A DNA stretch of 6,660 bases, taken from contig PMNO01000629.1 of the NCBI GenBank assembly GCA_003161835.1, positions 9,595 through 16,254 on the forward strand, written 5' to 3'. The notes below the pieces were generated by a model, which worked only from the letters and a program-made list of their open reading frames with translations, was not told where the DNA came from and ran no database searches. Made by a program: the position numbers and the translations under genes. Positions 1 through 6,245 of this stretch are shown here, in pieces (position 1 is the first letter of the stretch; each line of letters begins with the position of its first letter). Source of the DNA: Myxococcales bacterium (GTDB lineage: Bacteria > Myxococcota_A > Polyangia > Fen-1088).

Positions 1-71
1 GCGGCCTTGTTTGGCATTTGTTCCTGGTTCCTTCCCGGTACCGGCCGCCCGGCTACGCAACGGCATGTTGT

Positions 72-100
72 CTGACAGGTATGGCGAAAACGTACTTAAA
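72..100 (+). promoter_or_regulatory. Candidate sigma70-like promoter upstream of the PATAN/J-domain gene
   Basis: CTGACA at 72-77 matches the -35 consensus TTGACA at five of six positions. After a 17-nt spacer comes CTTAAA at 95-100, which matches the -10 consensus TATAAT at only three of six. Transcription would start near 107, leaving a leader of about 50 nt before the ATG at 156. The match is to the E. coli-type consensus; myxobacterial promoters are often divergent, so this is a candidate only. It competes with the TATAAA element at 151. The rest of 1-155 shows no gene I can recognise. Confidence 0.3.
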
Positions 101-150
101 CCACAGCGCTCTGTCTGTCTACGCATGTCACTGTCCACCGGGATTCGCTG

Positions 151-157
151 TATAAAT
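151..157 (+). promoter_or_regulatory. TATAAAT element overlapping the first start codon
   Basis: TATAAA (151-156) is a good -10-like hexamer in otherwise GC-rich DNA and runs into the ATG at 156. If it is a -10 element, transcription would start at about 163-165, next to the second in-frame ATG at 165, giving a leaderless mRNA. No convincing Shine-Dalgarno sequence precedes either ATG, which fits that reading. No good -35 lies 16-18 nt upstream, so the element may be fortuitous. Confidence 0.25.
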
Positions 158-2219
158 GAATGCAATGAGTGGGTATGTCCTGGTCGTCGAAAGTGATCCG
201 GACCTACAGCGTCGCATCGGCGATTCCTTGCGCGCGAGCCGATACGAGATTGCTGCAGAAACCGAAGGTTCGTGGGCCAGGCGCAGCATCGCGGTCCGAA
301 CGCCCGATGCGGTCGTGTTGGGCACCAGCCTCACCGACGGCGCGGGATTCGCTCTAGCCGATGCTCTGCGACTGGATCCCGAGACGCGCGCCACGCCCAT
401 CGTGTTCATCGCCAGCCGACTTCATCGCGGAGCCGGCCATCGGACGGAGGTGCTCCGGCGCTATGCCCCCGCGAGCTATCTCATCGCTCCATCGGAGCTG
501 GGCGCATTGCGGACCCGCCTGGAGGCCGCGGTCGCCGCGGGTACCGCCCACGGTTCCGACGTCAGTCGCTTGCCATTGGCCGCGGAGCCGGCGTATCCCG
601 CACCCAGGTCCTCCACGCCAGCGCCGTTCACGACCACCGACCCCGTACAGCGACGTGAAAAGCGCGACGTGGAGCGGACCGCAAAGACCCTCACGACCTC
701 GGACGCCGATCTGCGCGGCGCCTTGAAACGGACCCCGTTCGCGCGTCTATTGCAACGCCTTTTCGCGGGGCGGAAGACAGGCTCGCTGCTCTTGATGAGA
801 GACACCACCAAGAAGATCGTATTCTTCGCCGCGGGCTACCCGGTGTCGGTCCGATCCAACGTCCTTGGTGAATGCCTCGGCCAGATTCTGCTCCAGGAAC
901 GTTTGATCTCGAACGAAGCCCTGCAAGATTCTCTGCGGCGAATGAAGGCCGAGAAGCGGCATCAGGGCGAGATTCTGGTCGAGATGGGGGTTTTGTCCCC
1001 GTACAACCTGTCGCGGGCGTTGGTCGAACAGGCGGAAGCAAAGCTCTTTGAGATTTTTGCCTGGCCGGATGGCCAGTACATGTTCAAGGAGGGCGACGCG
1101 CCTCCAACCGAGGCCCCCGGGCTCGGGCCCGCGCTGCGGCTCGATCGATCGCCCGCGGCCTTGATCCTGGAGGGCGTGCGACGCCACTATGATCAGGCGC
1201 GCCAGCAGGCGGTGCTCGACGCCTACGCCGGCAGGTATGTGGTGCTCAACCCGGATCCGGTGCTGCGTCTTCAAGAGGTCACCTCGGAGCCAACCGAACA
1301 ACAGTTCGTGCATGACATCGACGGGCGCACCCGCGTGGAGACCGTGATCGCTTCAGCGCCAATCCCGCGCGACAGTGCTCGTCTCTTGCTGGTCGCTCTG
1401 TCCCAGGCGGGAATGATCGAGCCTTCTGATGAACCGGCCCGCCCGGCCACGGCCCCGGCCGCGGCGCCGCCATCCACCCCGCCAGCCGCCCCTCCGAACA
1501 CGCCACCGAACGCGGTCTCAAAGGCGGATGCACTACCGCCATTGTCGATCACGCAGCTCGGACTGGTGGCCCAGACTGTGCGCGCGCAGAACCACTACTG
1601 GGCACTGGGGGTCAGGATCGACGATCCCGTGGAGATCGTCGATCGCGCCTACGAAACTCTGGCCCGCAGTTTTCACCCGGATCGCTATCGGCAGCGCCCC
1701 GACGAGGATCGGCGGCTGGCCCAGGAAATATTCGACCGCCTGGGCGAGGCTCATCGGGTATTGCGCGAGCCCGCGCGCCGGCGCGCCTACGCCGCACGGG
1801 TGGAGAAACAGCGCCCCAGCGATGTCCCGTCGGGGCCTATTCCCGCGGGCGCCGCCAAGGAGCTCTTCGATACCGGCATCCAGCACCTGCGCGCAAACCG
1901 ACATCGCGAGGCCGTCGAGGCGTTCCGCCAAGCCGCTCGCATGCTGCCCGATCAAGCGGACTTTCGCGCGGCGCTGGGCTGGTCCCTGTTTCGGGAAGCC
2001 CCCGCCGACGCCCGCGCCGGACGGGCAGCGTTGGCCGAGTTGCGGCGGGCGATCCAGCTCGATCCCAAGAGCCGGCGCGCGCGCTACTACCTCGGCTACT
2101 TCCATGCGCAGTCCGGCCAACCCGACCTCGCCGTCGCCGAATTCGAAAAGTTGCTAGAACTCGATCCCGGCGCGGTGGAGGTCGCAGACGAGATTCGTCG
2201 CCTGCGCGAATCGCTGTAG
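156..2219 (+). CDS. Pseudoreceiver-PATAN(DUF4388)-J domain-TPR protein
   Basis: This 687-residue protein has no signal peptide or membrane segment and is probably a cytosolic signalling scaffold. Residues about 5-128 follow the response-regulator receiver pattern, but the acidic pair reads E12-S13, the phosphoacceptor position is Gly56 (PDAVVLG), the Thr/Ser position is Ala86 and the Lys position is Ala111, so it should not be phosphorylated in the usual way. Residues about 184-315 match the DUF4388/PATAN domain (FARLLQRLF, GSLLL, QGEILVEMGVLS); 330-422 resemble the helical/winged extension common behind it. A Pro/Ala-rich linker spans 423-455. Residues about 475-550 form a J domain with intact HPD at 507-509, the motif that stimulates DnaK ATPase. 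TPR-like helices fill about 566-680. The start at 156 is uncertain: ATG 165 is equally plausible and neither has a clear ribosome binding site. The gene for a thioredoxin-like protein follows 40 bp downstream. The exact function is unknown; PATAN proteins elsewhere act in motility and development. Confidence 0.92.
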   Translation: MNAMSGYVLVVESDPDLQRRIGDSLRASRYEIAAETEGSWARRSIAVRTPDAVVLGTSLTDGAGFALADALRLDPETRATPIVFIASRLHRGAGHRTEVLRRYAPASYLIAPSELGALRTRLEAAVAAGTAHGSDVSRLPLAAEPAYPAPRSSTPAPFTTTDPVQRREKRDVERTAKTLTTSDADLRGALKRTPFARLLQRLFAGRKTGSLLLMRDTTKKIVFFAAGYPVSVRSNVLGECLGQILLQERLISNEALQDSLRRMKAEKRHQGEILVEMGVLSPYNLSRALVEQAEAKLFEIFAWPDGQYMFKEGDAPPTEAPGLGPALRLDRSPAALILEGVRRHYDQARQQAVLDAYAGRYVVLNPDPVLRLQEVTSEPTEQQFVHDIDGRTRVETVIASAPIPRDSARLLLVALSQAGMIEPSDEPARPATAPAAAPPSTPPAAPPNTPPNAVSKADALPPLSITQLGLVAQTVRAQNHYWALGVRIDDPVEIVDRAYETLARSFHPDRYRQRPDEDRRLAQEIFDRLGEAHRVLREPARRRAYAARVEKQRPSDVPSGPIPAGAAKELFDTGIQHLRANRHREAVEAFRQAARMLPDQADFRAALGWSLFREAPADARAGRAALAELRRAIQLDPKSRRARYYLGYFHAQSGQPDLAVAEFEKLLELDPGAVEVADEIRRLRESL

Positions 2220-2247
2220 CTGCCGCGCCGCCATCGTCGCAATCATC

Positions 2248-2253
2248 GGAGGA
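2248..2253 (+). promoter_or_regulatory. Shine-Dalgarno site of the thioredoxin-like gene
   Basis: GGAGGA ends 6 nt before the ATG at 2260. This strong site selects 2260 over the next in-frame ATG at 2281 (Met8). It is the only strong ribosome binding site on the plus strand of the window and contrasts with the missing one in front of the upstream gene. Confidence 0.8.
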
Positions 2254-2259
2254 ACCGCC

Positions 2260-2850
2260 ATGGCCGCTACCCCTTCCCAGATGCTCTCGCTCGGTACCCC
2301 GTTGCCGTTGTTCACGTTGCCTGACGTCGTCACCGAGAAACCTTTCTCCTCAACGGCCCTGCTCGGCAGCCCAGCCGTGGTCGCTTTCATCTGCAACCAC
2401 TGTCCGTACGTCAAACACATCCAGCGTGAGCTGGCGGTATTCGGGCGGGATTGCGCCGAGCGCGGCGTCCGGATGGTGGCGGTCAGCTCGAACGACGTCC
2501 GGGCCTATCCCCAAGACGGCCCCGGTCCCATGGCGGCCGACGCGCAGGCGCACGGCTACGTGTTTCCCTATCTCTTCGACGAAAACCAGGATGTCGCCAA
2601 GCAGTTCCGCGCCGCCTGCACACCCGATTTCTACTTGTTCGATGGCGCGGGCACCCTGGTGTATCGCGGGCAGTTCGACGACAGCCGCCCCGGAAACGGC
2701 AAGCCCGTCACGGGTCAGGATTTGCGTGACGCGGTGAGCGCCACGCTCGCGGGCCAGCGACCCGCGGCCGAGCAACGCCCGAGTATTGGCTGCAACATAA
2801 AGTGGCGCGCGGGGGCCGAGCCCCCGTACCACGGCCTGCTCCCTCGGTGA
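2260..2850 (+). CDS. Thioredoxin-fold/peroxiredoxin-like protein with CNHC motif
   Basis: This 196-residue protein has no signal peptide and is probably a cytosolic thiol oxidoreductase of the AhpC/TSA-thioredoxin superfamily (PRX-like subgroup). The start LGTPLPLFTLPD is the usual lead-in strand. FICNHCPYV places a CxxC pair at Cys45/Cys48 where the peroxiredoxin/thioredoxin active site sits. AACTPDFYLFD (119-128) holds the conserved Thr-Pro loop (T121-P122, the cis-Pro position) and Cys120. The tail SIGCNIKW (175-182), followed by a short Glu-Pro-containing end, is a family signature and includes Cys178. Length is normal, so I see no truncation. The electron donor and substrate cannot be read from the sequence. 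The gene probably shares a transcript with the PATAN/J-domain gene 40 bp upstream and converges on the minus-strand fibro-slime gene, leaving 77 bp between stop codons. The family call is firm; the role (peroxide detoxification or thiol repair) is inference. Confidence 0.92.
   Translation: MAATPSQMLSLGTPLPLFTLPDVVTEKPFSSTALLGSPAVVAFICNHCPYVKHIQRELAVFGRDCAERGVRMVAVSSNDVRAYPQDGPGPMAADAQAHGYVFPYLFDENQDVAKQFRAACTPDFYLFDGAGTLVYRGQFDDSRPGNGKPVTGQDLRDAVSATLAGQRPAAEQRPSIGCNIKWRAGAEPPYHGLLPR
2810..2826. repeat. GC-rich inverted repeat at the 3' end of the thioredoxin-like gene
   Basis: CGGGGGC-CGA-GCCCCCG is a perfect 7-bp stem with a 3-nt loop, lying 24 bp before the plus-strand stop. It could fold in either transcript, since read-through from the convergent minus-strand gene would also contain it. 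No T-tract follows on either strand, so it is not a classical intrinsic terminator. It also encodes the conserved C-terminal tail, and such stems are common in GC-rich genes. Confidence 0.35.
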
Positions 2851-2918
2851 AGCGTTCCCGCGAGTCGGATCGTTTGGTCCACGAGCTCCAGTACGGGGCG
2901 AAATTGCCCGTCACGCCC

Positions 2919-2930
2919 TGAGTGCACTCA
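2919..2930. repeat. 12-bp perfect palindrome over the minus-strand stop codon
   Basis: TGAGTGCACTCA is fully self-complementary. Its last three bases (2928-2930) are the TGA stop of the fibro-slime gene read on the minus strand. It sits in the convergent gap between two genes. One or two 12-bp palindromes are expected by chance in a window this size, so no function is claimed. Confidence 0.3.
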
Positions 2931-5900
2931 CTGAATGCCGATCTGGCATTTTACATCACACGGGCTGCCGGGCATGCCGTTGACGGCTTCTCCCTGGTCG
3001 CATTTCTCGCCGTTGGCCACGTCCACCACGCTGTCGCCGCAGTAGTGAGGGAAGGAGCAGGCCGTGGTGCAACCATCCCGCTTGCCATACCCCGTCACGT
3101 TGTCGTGGCCGAGGTCGCAGTCCTCGGTGCCGTTCTTGATGTTGTCGCCACAGAAGGGGCCGAACTTACACTTGGTCGTGCACGCGCCGTAGGCCGTGTC
3201 GTTGTTCATCGGTCCGTCATCGCACTCCTCCGCGCCGCTCACCACGCCGTCGCCGCAGGCGGCGCCACAGTTTGATTTGTTCGTGGAGAAACCGCTCAAG
3301 GTGAGCTGGTAGTTCGATTCCGTGGGATGGCGATCGGCGTGAAACACGGCGATTTCGTAGGTCTTGCCCATCGCCAGCCCCAGGTTGACCGTACGCGTGC
3401 GGCAATCACACGTACCTCCCGGGCAGGTGGCGTTGTTGATCTGCAACGTGTACGGATTCGCGACCGTGCAGTCGTTGATCACACCCGTGGTGGGATTGAT
3501 CTCTCCGCCCTCTATGATGGTCGCCATTCCATCCGCCGCCACCTGCACCCGTCCAGGAAGGCGTTGATGGACGCCGCCCAGATCGATCGCCAGGTGACCA
3601 TTGACGAAGATGAAGAGATCGTCGTCGCCGAAGAAGCTGAGCGAGATGCCACCCGTCCCGTCGTACACGAAATAGTACCGCGCCTCGTCGGTGAAGTAGG
3701 AGTCGTGCTTGACGCCTGGCACCGCTGCAACCCAACAGCCATTGCTGAGTGGGTTCTGGTTTGGACAGTCGGTCTGCAGCACGCGCGGCGGGAATAGATA
3801 TTGGTCGCCCGTGCAGGTCGTCCAGATGGGATTACCATTACCGTGGTTCCAGTAGGGCCAAAGGTTGCACAGCGTGGCCTGGGCGGGATTCAGCGTGTCG
3901 AGAGGGAAGAAACCTCCCTGGGCGAGGTGGGACTGACTCGCGTATTGGTAGACGTTGGTACCGATGGCCGTCAATTCCAGAACGGACGTGAAGGTCTTGT
4001 TGACCGTGGCGTCGTCGTTGAACCATTGATTGAAGCTAGTGGCGTTCTTGTAGGCTGGCACCGTTCCTTTGAAAATCGGGCCGCCCGGAATACCTGCCGT
4101 ATAGCCGGAAAGGGTGCCGGCATAGGTGCCGGCCGTGCTTGTCGTACTGACAGCGGCTCCGGCCGTGCCGCCCAGATAGCCGCCGTTGCCATCGGAAAGG
4201 GGACTGTCGTTACCAGCTTGAGTGTAGGTCGTGGGAATGTGGCCCGTGTTGCTGATGTTCCAGTCGCTGAACTGGCAGGCGCAGGTTGTGGTCGTGCCCG
4301 GCTGCGGTTTCCCTTTCAGCAGGTTGGGGGCCATGATCCCCCAGCAACGTGTGGTCGAGTCATTACCCTTTCCCGGCCCGCCCGAGTTTGGAACGCAGAC
4401 CGTGCTGGAGGATTTGGATCCGTTGTAGCGCGTGCCCAGGAAGTAGAAGTCCGGGTGGCCGCCCGAGGTGACGTTTTCGGGCTGGAAGTCTCGATAGATA
4501 ATCGGCAGTTCCAGGCACTGCCCCGACCCCGACTGGCAGGTCGCGGAGTCCTGCTGGGTCGCGGTCGAGCAAGTGAATCCACCCTCTTTCTTGCACTTGG
4601 ATGAGCAGCCATCGCCGTCAAGCCCGTTGCCGTCGTCGCAGTCCTCGCCGGGATCGAGGTTGCCATCGCCGCAGGAGGTGGTGCAAGCCTGGGTCTTGCC
4701 GCTCGCGTCCTGGCAGTTCGGCTCTTTGGTACAAGTCTTCGAGCAGCCTTTGCCGTCGCCATAGAAAAGACCGTTCACCGCATTGCAACCGGTGGGCAGC
4801 TTGGTCGGGTCGGTGCCGCAGTCGCAGAGCTCACCGCTCTCCTGCTTGCCGTTGCCACAGACCGCCTTGATGCAGGCCTGGCCCACGGTTGGACAGGTAG
4901 CGCCGGGTTCGATCTGGCAGGTACTGGAGCAGCCGTCTCCGCTGGTGGTGTTGCCGTCATCGCACGTTTCAGATCCTAGCTTTGTGCTGTCGCCACACTT
5001 TGGCGTGCACCGTTTGCCGGGCACGCGACATTCGTAGCCGCTCTCGAGCTGGCAAGTGCTGCTGCAGCCGTCGCCGCTCGCGGTGTTGGCGTCGTCGCAG
5101 TCCTCGCTGCCTTCAATCGAACCGTTGCCGCACTTGACGACCGGACAGACGCACGCTTTGCCCGGGGTACACGTGCAGCCCGAGTCCTTGGTCTTGCAGT
5201 CGGCCGAGCACCCGTCGCCATCCTTTTGGTTGCCGTCGTCGCACACTTCGCCAATGGAGGCTTGGACAACGCCGTCACCGCAGCGCGGGGCTAATTTGCA
5301 GGGAGCGCCGGGGATTGGACACACGTAGCCGCCCTCGAGCTGGCAACTGCTGGTGCACCCATCGCCGTCCTTGGTGTTGCCGTCGTCGCAGTCCTCGCCC
5401 GGTTCGATACGTTTGTTTCCACACTGCGAGGTGCGGACGCAGGGCTGTCCGGCCTCGCATTTGAAGGCGGGGTCCTGAACCGTGCAGGTGGAATTGCAGC
5501 CGTCGCCGTCCTTGGTGTTGCCGTCGTCGCACACCTCACCCGGGCCAATTTGGCCATCGCCGCAAACGACATCCCGCGTGCAGGGCCCGGCTTTGGGACA
5601 GGTCCAGTTCCGTTCGACCTTGCAATTGCCGTTGCACCCGTCGCCCGGCAGCACGTTCCCGTCGTCGCACTCCTCGATGCCGCTCTGGTTGTTGATGCCG
5701 TCGCCGCAGGCCGGGGGATACTCAGCCTTGCAACCCACCGTGCTGGTGCCGTTGCATGCTCCCGAACCGCTCGTCGTGCCGCCGGTGGAGGCGGTCGTGC
5801 TGCTAAGGTTGATGCTCACACCGCCGGTTCCGCTCGAACCCGGTTTTGAAGCCCCCGTGCCTCCCTTTCCGCCACCGCCTCCCACACCGCCGTTGCCCTC

Positions 5901-6020
5901 GATGGCCGCGTTGGTACAAGCAATCGCCGCCAATGCAAGAATCGCCGTGACACCGATCCTTGTCCGATGGGTTGGAAATCGACCATGGGACATTGAATGT
6001 CTGGTGTGGGCTGTTTTCAT
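2928..6020 (-). CDS. Exported fibro-slime domain lipoprotein with DUF4215 disulfide repeats
   Basis: The chosen start is the ATG at 6020, preceded by AGGTG 5 nt upstream; a longer frame opens only with GTG at 6080 and would bury the signal peptide. The product is 1030 residues. The N-terminus has basic residues, then a hydrophobic stretch ending LALAAIAC, a lipobox-like site with Cys35, so outer-membrane or surface anchoring is likely. A Gly/Ser/Thr-rich tether spans about 41-88. Eight cysteine-rich repeats of the myxobacterial disulfide type (DUF4215; pattern CGDG...E.CDDGN...GDGC...C) occupy about 105-480; the seventh is a variant with an insertion. Residues about 506-912 form a fibro-slime domain: YRDF (509-512), HPDF (522-525), GFFPLD (703-708), GDDDLFIFVNG (798-808) and AIDLGGVH (811-818). 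Three more repeats start at about 922, 957 and 994. The mature protein has about 80 cysteines. No C-terminal sorting signal is evident. An adhesive, matrix or slime role is inferred from the family; the ligand is unknown. Confidence 0.92.
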   Translation of the reverse strand: MKTAHTRHSMSHGRFPTHRTRIGVTAILALAAIACTNAAIEGNGGVGGGGGKGGTGASKPGSSGTGGVSINLSSTTASTGGTTSGSGACNGTSTVGCKAEYPPACGDGINNQSGIEECDDGNVLPGDGCNGNCKVERNWTCPKAGPCTRDVVCGDGQIGPGEVCDDGNTKDGDGCNSTCTVQDPAFKCEAGQPCVRTSQCGNKRIEPGEDCDDGNTKDGDGCTSSCQLEGGYVCPIPGAPCKLAPRCGDGVVQASIGEVCDDGNQKDGDGCSADCKTKDSGCTCTPGKACVCPVVKCGNGSIEGSEDCDDANTASGDGCSSTCQLESGYECRVPGKRCTPKCGDSTKLGSETCDDGNTTSGDGCSSTCQIEPGATCPTVGQACIKAVCGNGKQESGELCDCGTDPTKLPTGCNAVNGLFYGDGKGCSKTCTKEPNCQDASGKTQACTTSCGDGNLDPGEDCDDGNGLDGDGCSSKCKKEGGFTCSTATQQDSATCQSGSGQCLELPIIYRDFQPENVTSGGHPDFYFLGTRYNGSKSSSTVCVPNSGGPGKGNDSTTRCWGIMAPNLLKGKPQPGTTTTCACQFSDWNISNTGHIPTTYTQAGNDSPLSDGNGGYLGGTAGAAVSTTSTAGTYAGTLSGYTAGIPGGPIFKGTVPAYKNATSFNQWFNDDATVNKTFTSVLELTAIGTNVYQYASQSHLAQGGFFPLDTLNPAQATLCNLWPYWNHGNGNPIWTTCTGDQYLFPPRVLQTDCPNQNPLSNGCWVAAVPGVKHDSYFTDEARYYFVYDGTGGISLSFFGDDDLFIFVNGHLAIDLGGVHQRLPGRVQVAADGMATIIEGGEINPTTGVINDCTVANPYTLQINNATCPGGTCDCRTRTVNLGLAMGKTYEIAVFHADRHPTESNYQLTLSGFSTNKSNCGAACGDGVVSGAEECDDGPMNNDTAYGACTTKCKFGPFCGDNIKNGTEDCDLGHDNVTGYGKRDGCTTACSFPHYCGDSVVDVANGEKCDQGEAVNGMPGSPCDVKCQIGIQ
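2931..3257 (-). repeat. C-terminal block of three cysteine-rich repeats
   Basis: Three divergent copies of the disulfide repeat start at CGDGVV, CGDNIK and CGDSVV (first bases at about 3257, 3152 and 3041 on the minus strand). They keep the leading CG-D and E-x-CD core, but the GDGC loop is changed to forms such as YGAC and RDGC, and the spacing (about 35 residues) is shorter than in the N-terminal block. They are more diverged from each other than the N-terminal copies, which suggests they are older. Confidence 0.8.
3285..4505 (-). other. Fibro-slime domain coding segment
   Basis: This part of the large minus-strand gene encodes the fibro-slime domain, known from Fibrobacter surface proteins, Dictyostelium PSI-type proteins and many delta-proteobacteria. 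The diagnostic core near its C-terminal end reads GDDDLFIFVNG followed by AIDLGGVH. Between the opening YRDF/HPDF part and that core lies a low-complexity Gly/Ser/Thr segment (about residues 605-645 of the protein), probably a surface loop. The family is thought to be carbohydrate-related or adhesive by analogy with PA14-like folds; this is inference. Confidence 0.85.
4581..5708 (-). repeat. N-terminal array of eight DUF4215-type repeats
   Basis: Repeats begin, in minus-strand order, at about 5708, 5564, 5423, 5282, 5132, 4997, 4859 and 4673, a period of about 45-50 codons (near 141 bp), except the seventh at 62 codons. Most units contain six cysteines and a CDDGN...GDGC core. The DNA is also repetitive: a 29-bp stretch is identical at 5362-5390 and 5503-5531, exactly one 141-bp period apart, encoding the shared GDGC/CDDGNTKDGDGC region of units two and three. 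This points to expansion by unequal recombination within the gene. Confidence 0.88.
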
Positions 6021-6025
6021 GAGAA

Positions 6026-6030
6026 CACCT
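6026..6030 (-). promoter_or_regulatory. Shine-Dalgarno site deciding the fibro-slime gene start
   Basis: On the minus strand AGGTG is followed by 5 nt and then the ATG at 6020. The ATG at 5993 has no such site, and the GTG at 6080 overlaps a -10-like hexamer. This site, together with the signal peptide that starts soon after, fixes the likely start at 6020. Confidence 0.6.
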
Positions 6031-6071
6031 CGCGAGCAAGAGACCCTGGCGAATGCCCTAGAGCTTGGCCG

Positions 6072-6077
6072 ACTATA
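6072..6077 (-). promoter_or_regulatory. Candidate -10 element of the fibro-slime gene
   Basis: On the minus strand TATAGT matches the -10 consensus at five of six positions. Transcription would start near 6065 and give a leader of about 45 nt ahead of the ATG at 6020. No matching -35 is present at the standard spacing; the nearest, TTGCTG, sits only 14 nt upstream. An alternative sigma factor or an activator could be involved, or the match may be chance. Confidence 0.28.
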
Positions 6078-6226
6078 CACCGGGTTGCATCCAGCAAGTC
6101 ACCTTCGTCATGGCAATTTCAGTGTTGGTGTCACAGGTCTCACCACCGGCCAATGCCTCCGTGCTGGTGTGGGTGGGTGTGGCCGCCCGATCGGTAAGAT
6201 GGCTTGAAGAGTGCATGGTGTCATTG

Positions 6227-6245
6227 TTCGAATGCCCCATTCGAA
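6227..6245. repeat. Perfect 8-bp-arm inverted repeat in the divergent spacer
   Basis: TTCGAATG-CCC-CATTCGAA is a perfect inverted repeat with a 3-nt spacer, AT-richer than its surroundings. It lies 207 bp upstream of the fibro-slime start and 191 bp before the ABC-F start. The symmetry suits a dimeric regulator binding site; as RNA it would form an 8-bp hairpin with a 3-nt loop. No T-tract follows, so a terminator is less likely. No known operator is recognised. Confidence 0.5.

Noticed and set aside
1440..1515. Pro/Ala-rich stretch in the first gene as a possible frameshift or foreign insert
   Set aside because: The reading frame stays intact and the composition is that of an ordinary flexible interdomain linker between the PATAN region and the J domain.
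3801..4604. A 267-codon plus-strand open frame inside the fibro-slime gene
   Set aside because: It is antisense to a gene with clear domain matches, has no recognisable domain and is explained by high GC in the third codon position of the opposite strand.
4581..5708. Regular DNA repeats resembling a CRISPR or tandem satellite array
   Set aside because: The repetition follows a 47-codon protein repeat with conserved cysteines in one frame; there are no short identical repeats with unique spacers.
2260..6020. A dedicated disulfide-forming partnership between the thioredoxin-like protein and the cysteine-rich exported protein
   Set aside because: The thioredoxin-like protein has no signal peptide and should stay in the cytosol, and the genes are convergent, not co-transcribed.
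5482..6207. A 241-codon plus-strand open frame over the repeat array and the start of the fibro-slime gene
   Set aside because: It is the antisense of the Gly/Cys-rich repeats, giving Pro/Ser/Leu-rich low-complexity sequence without a domain.
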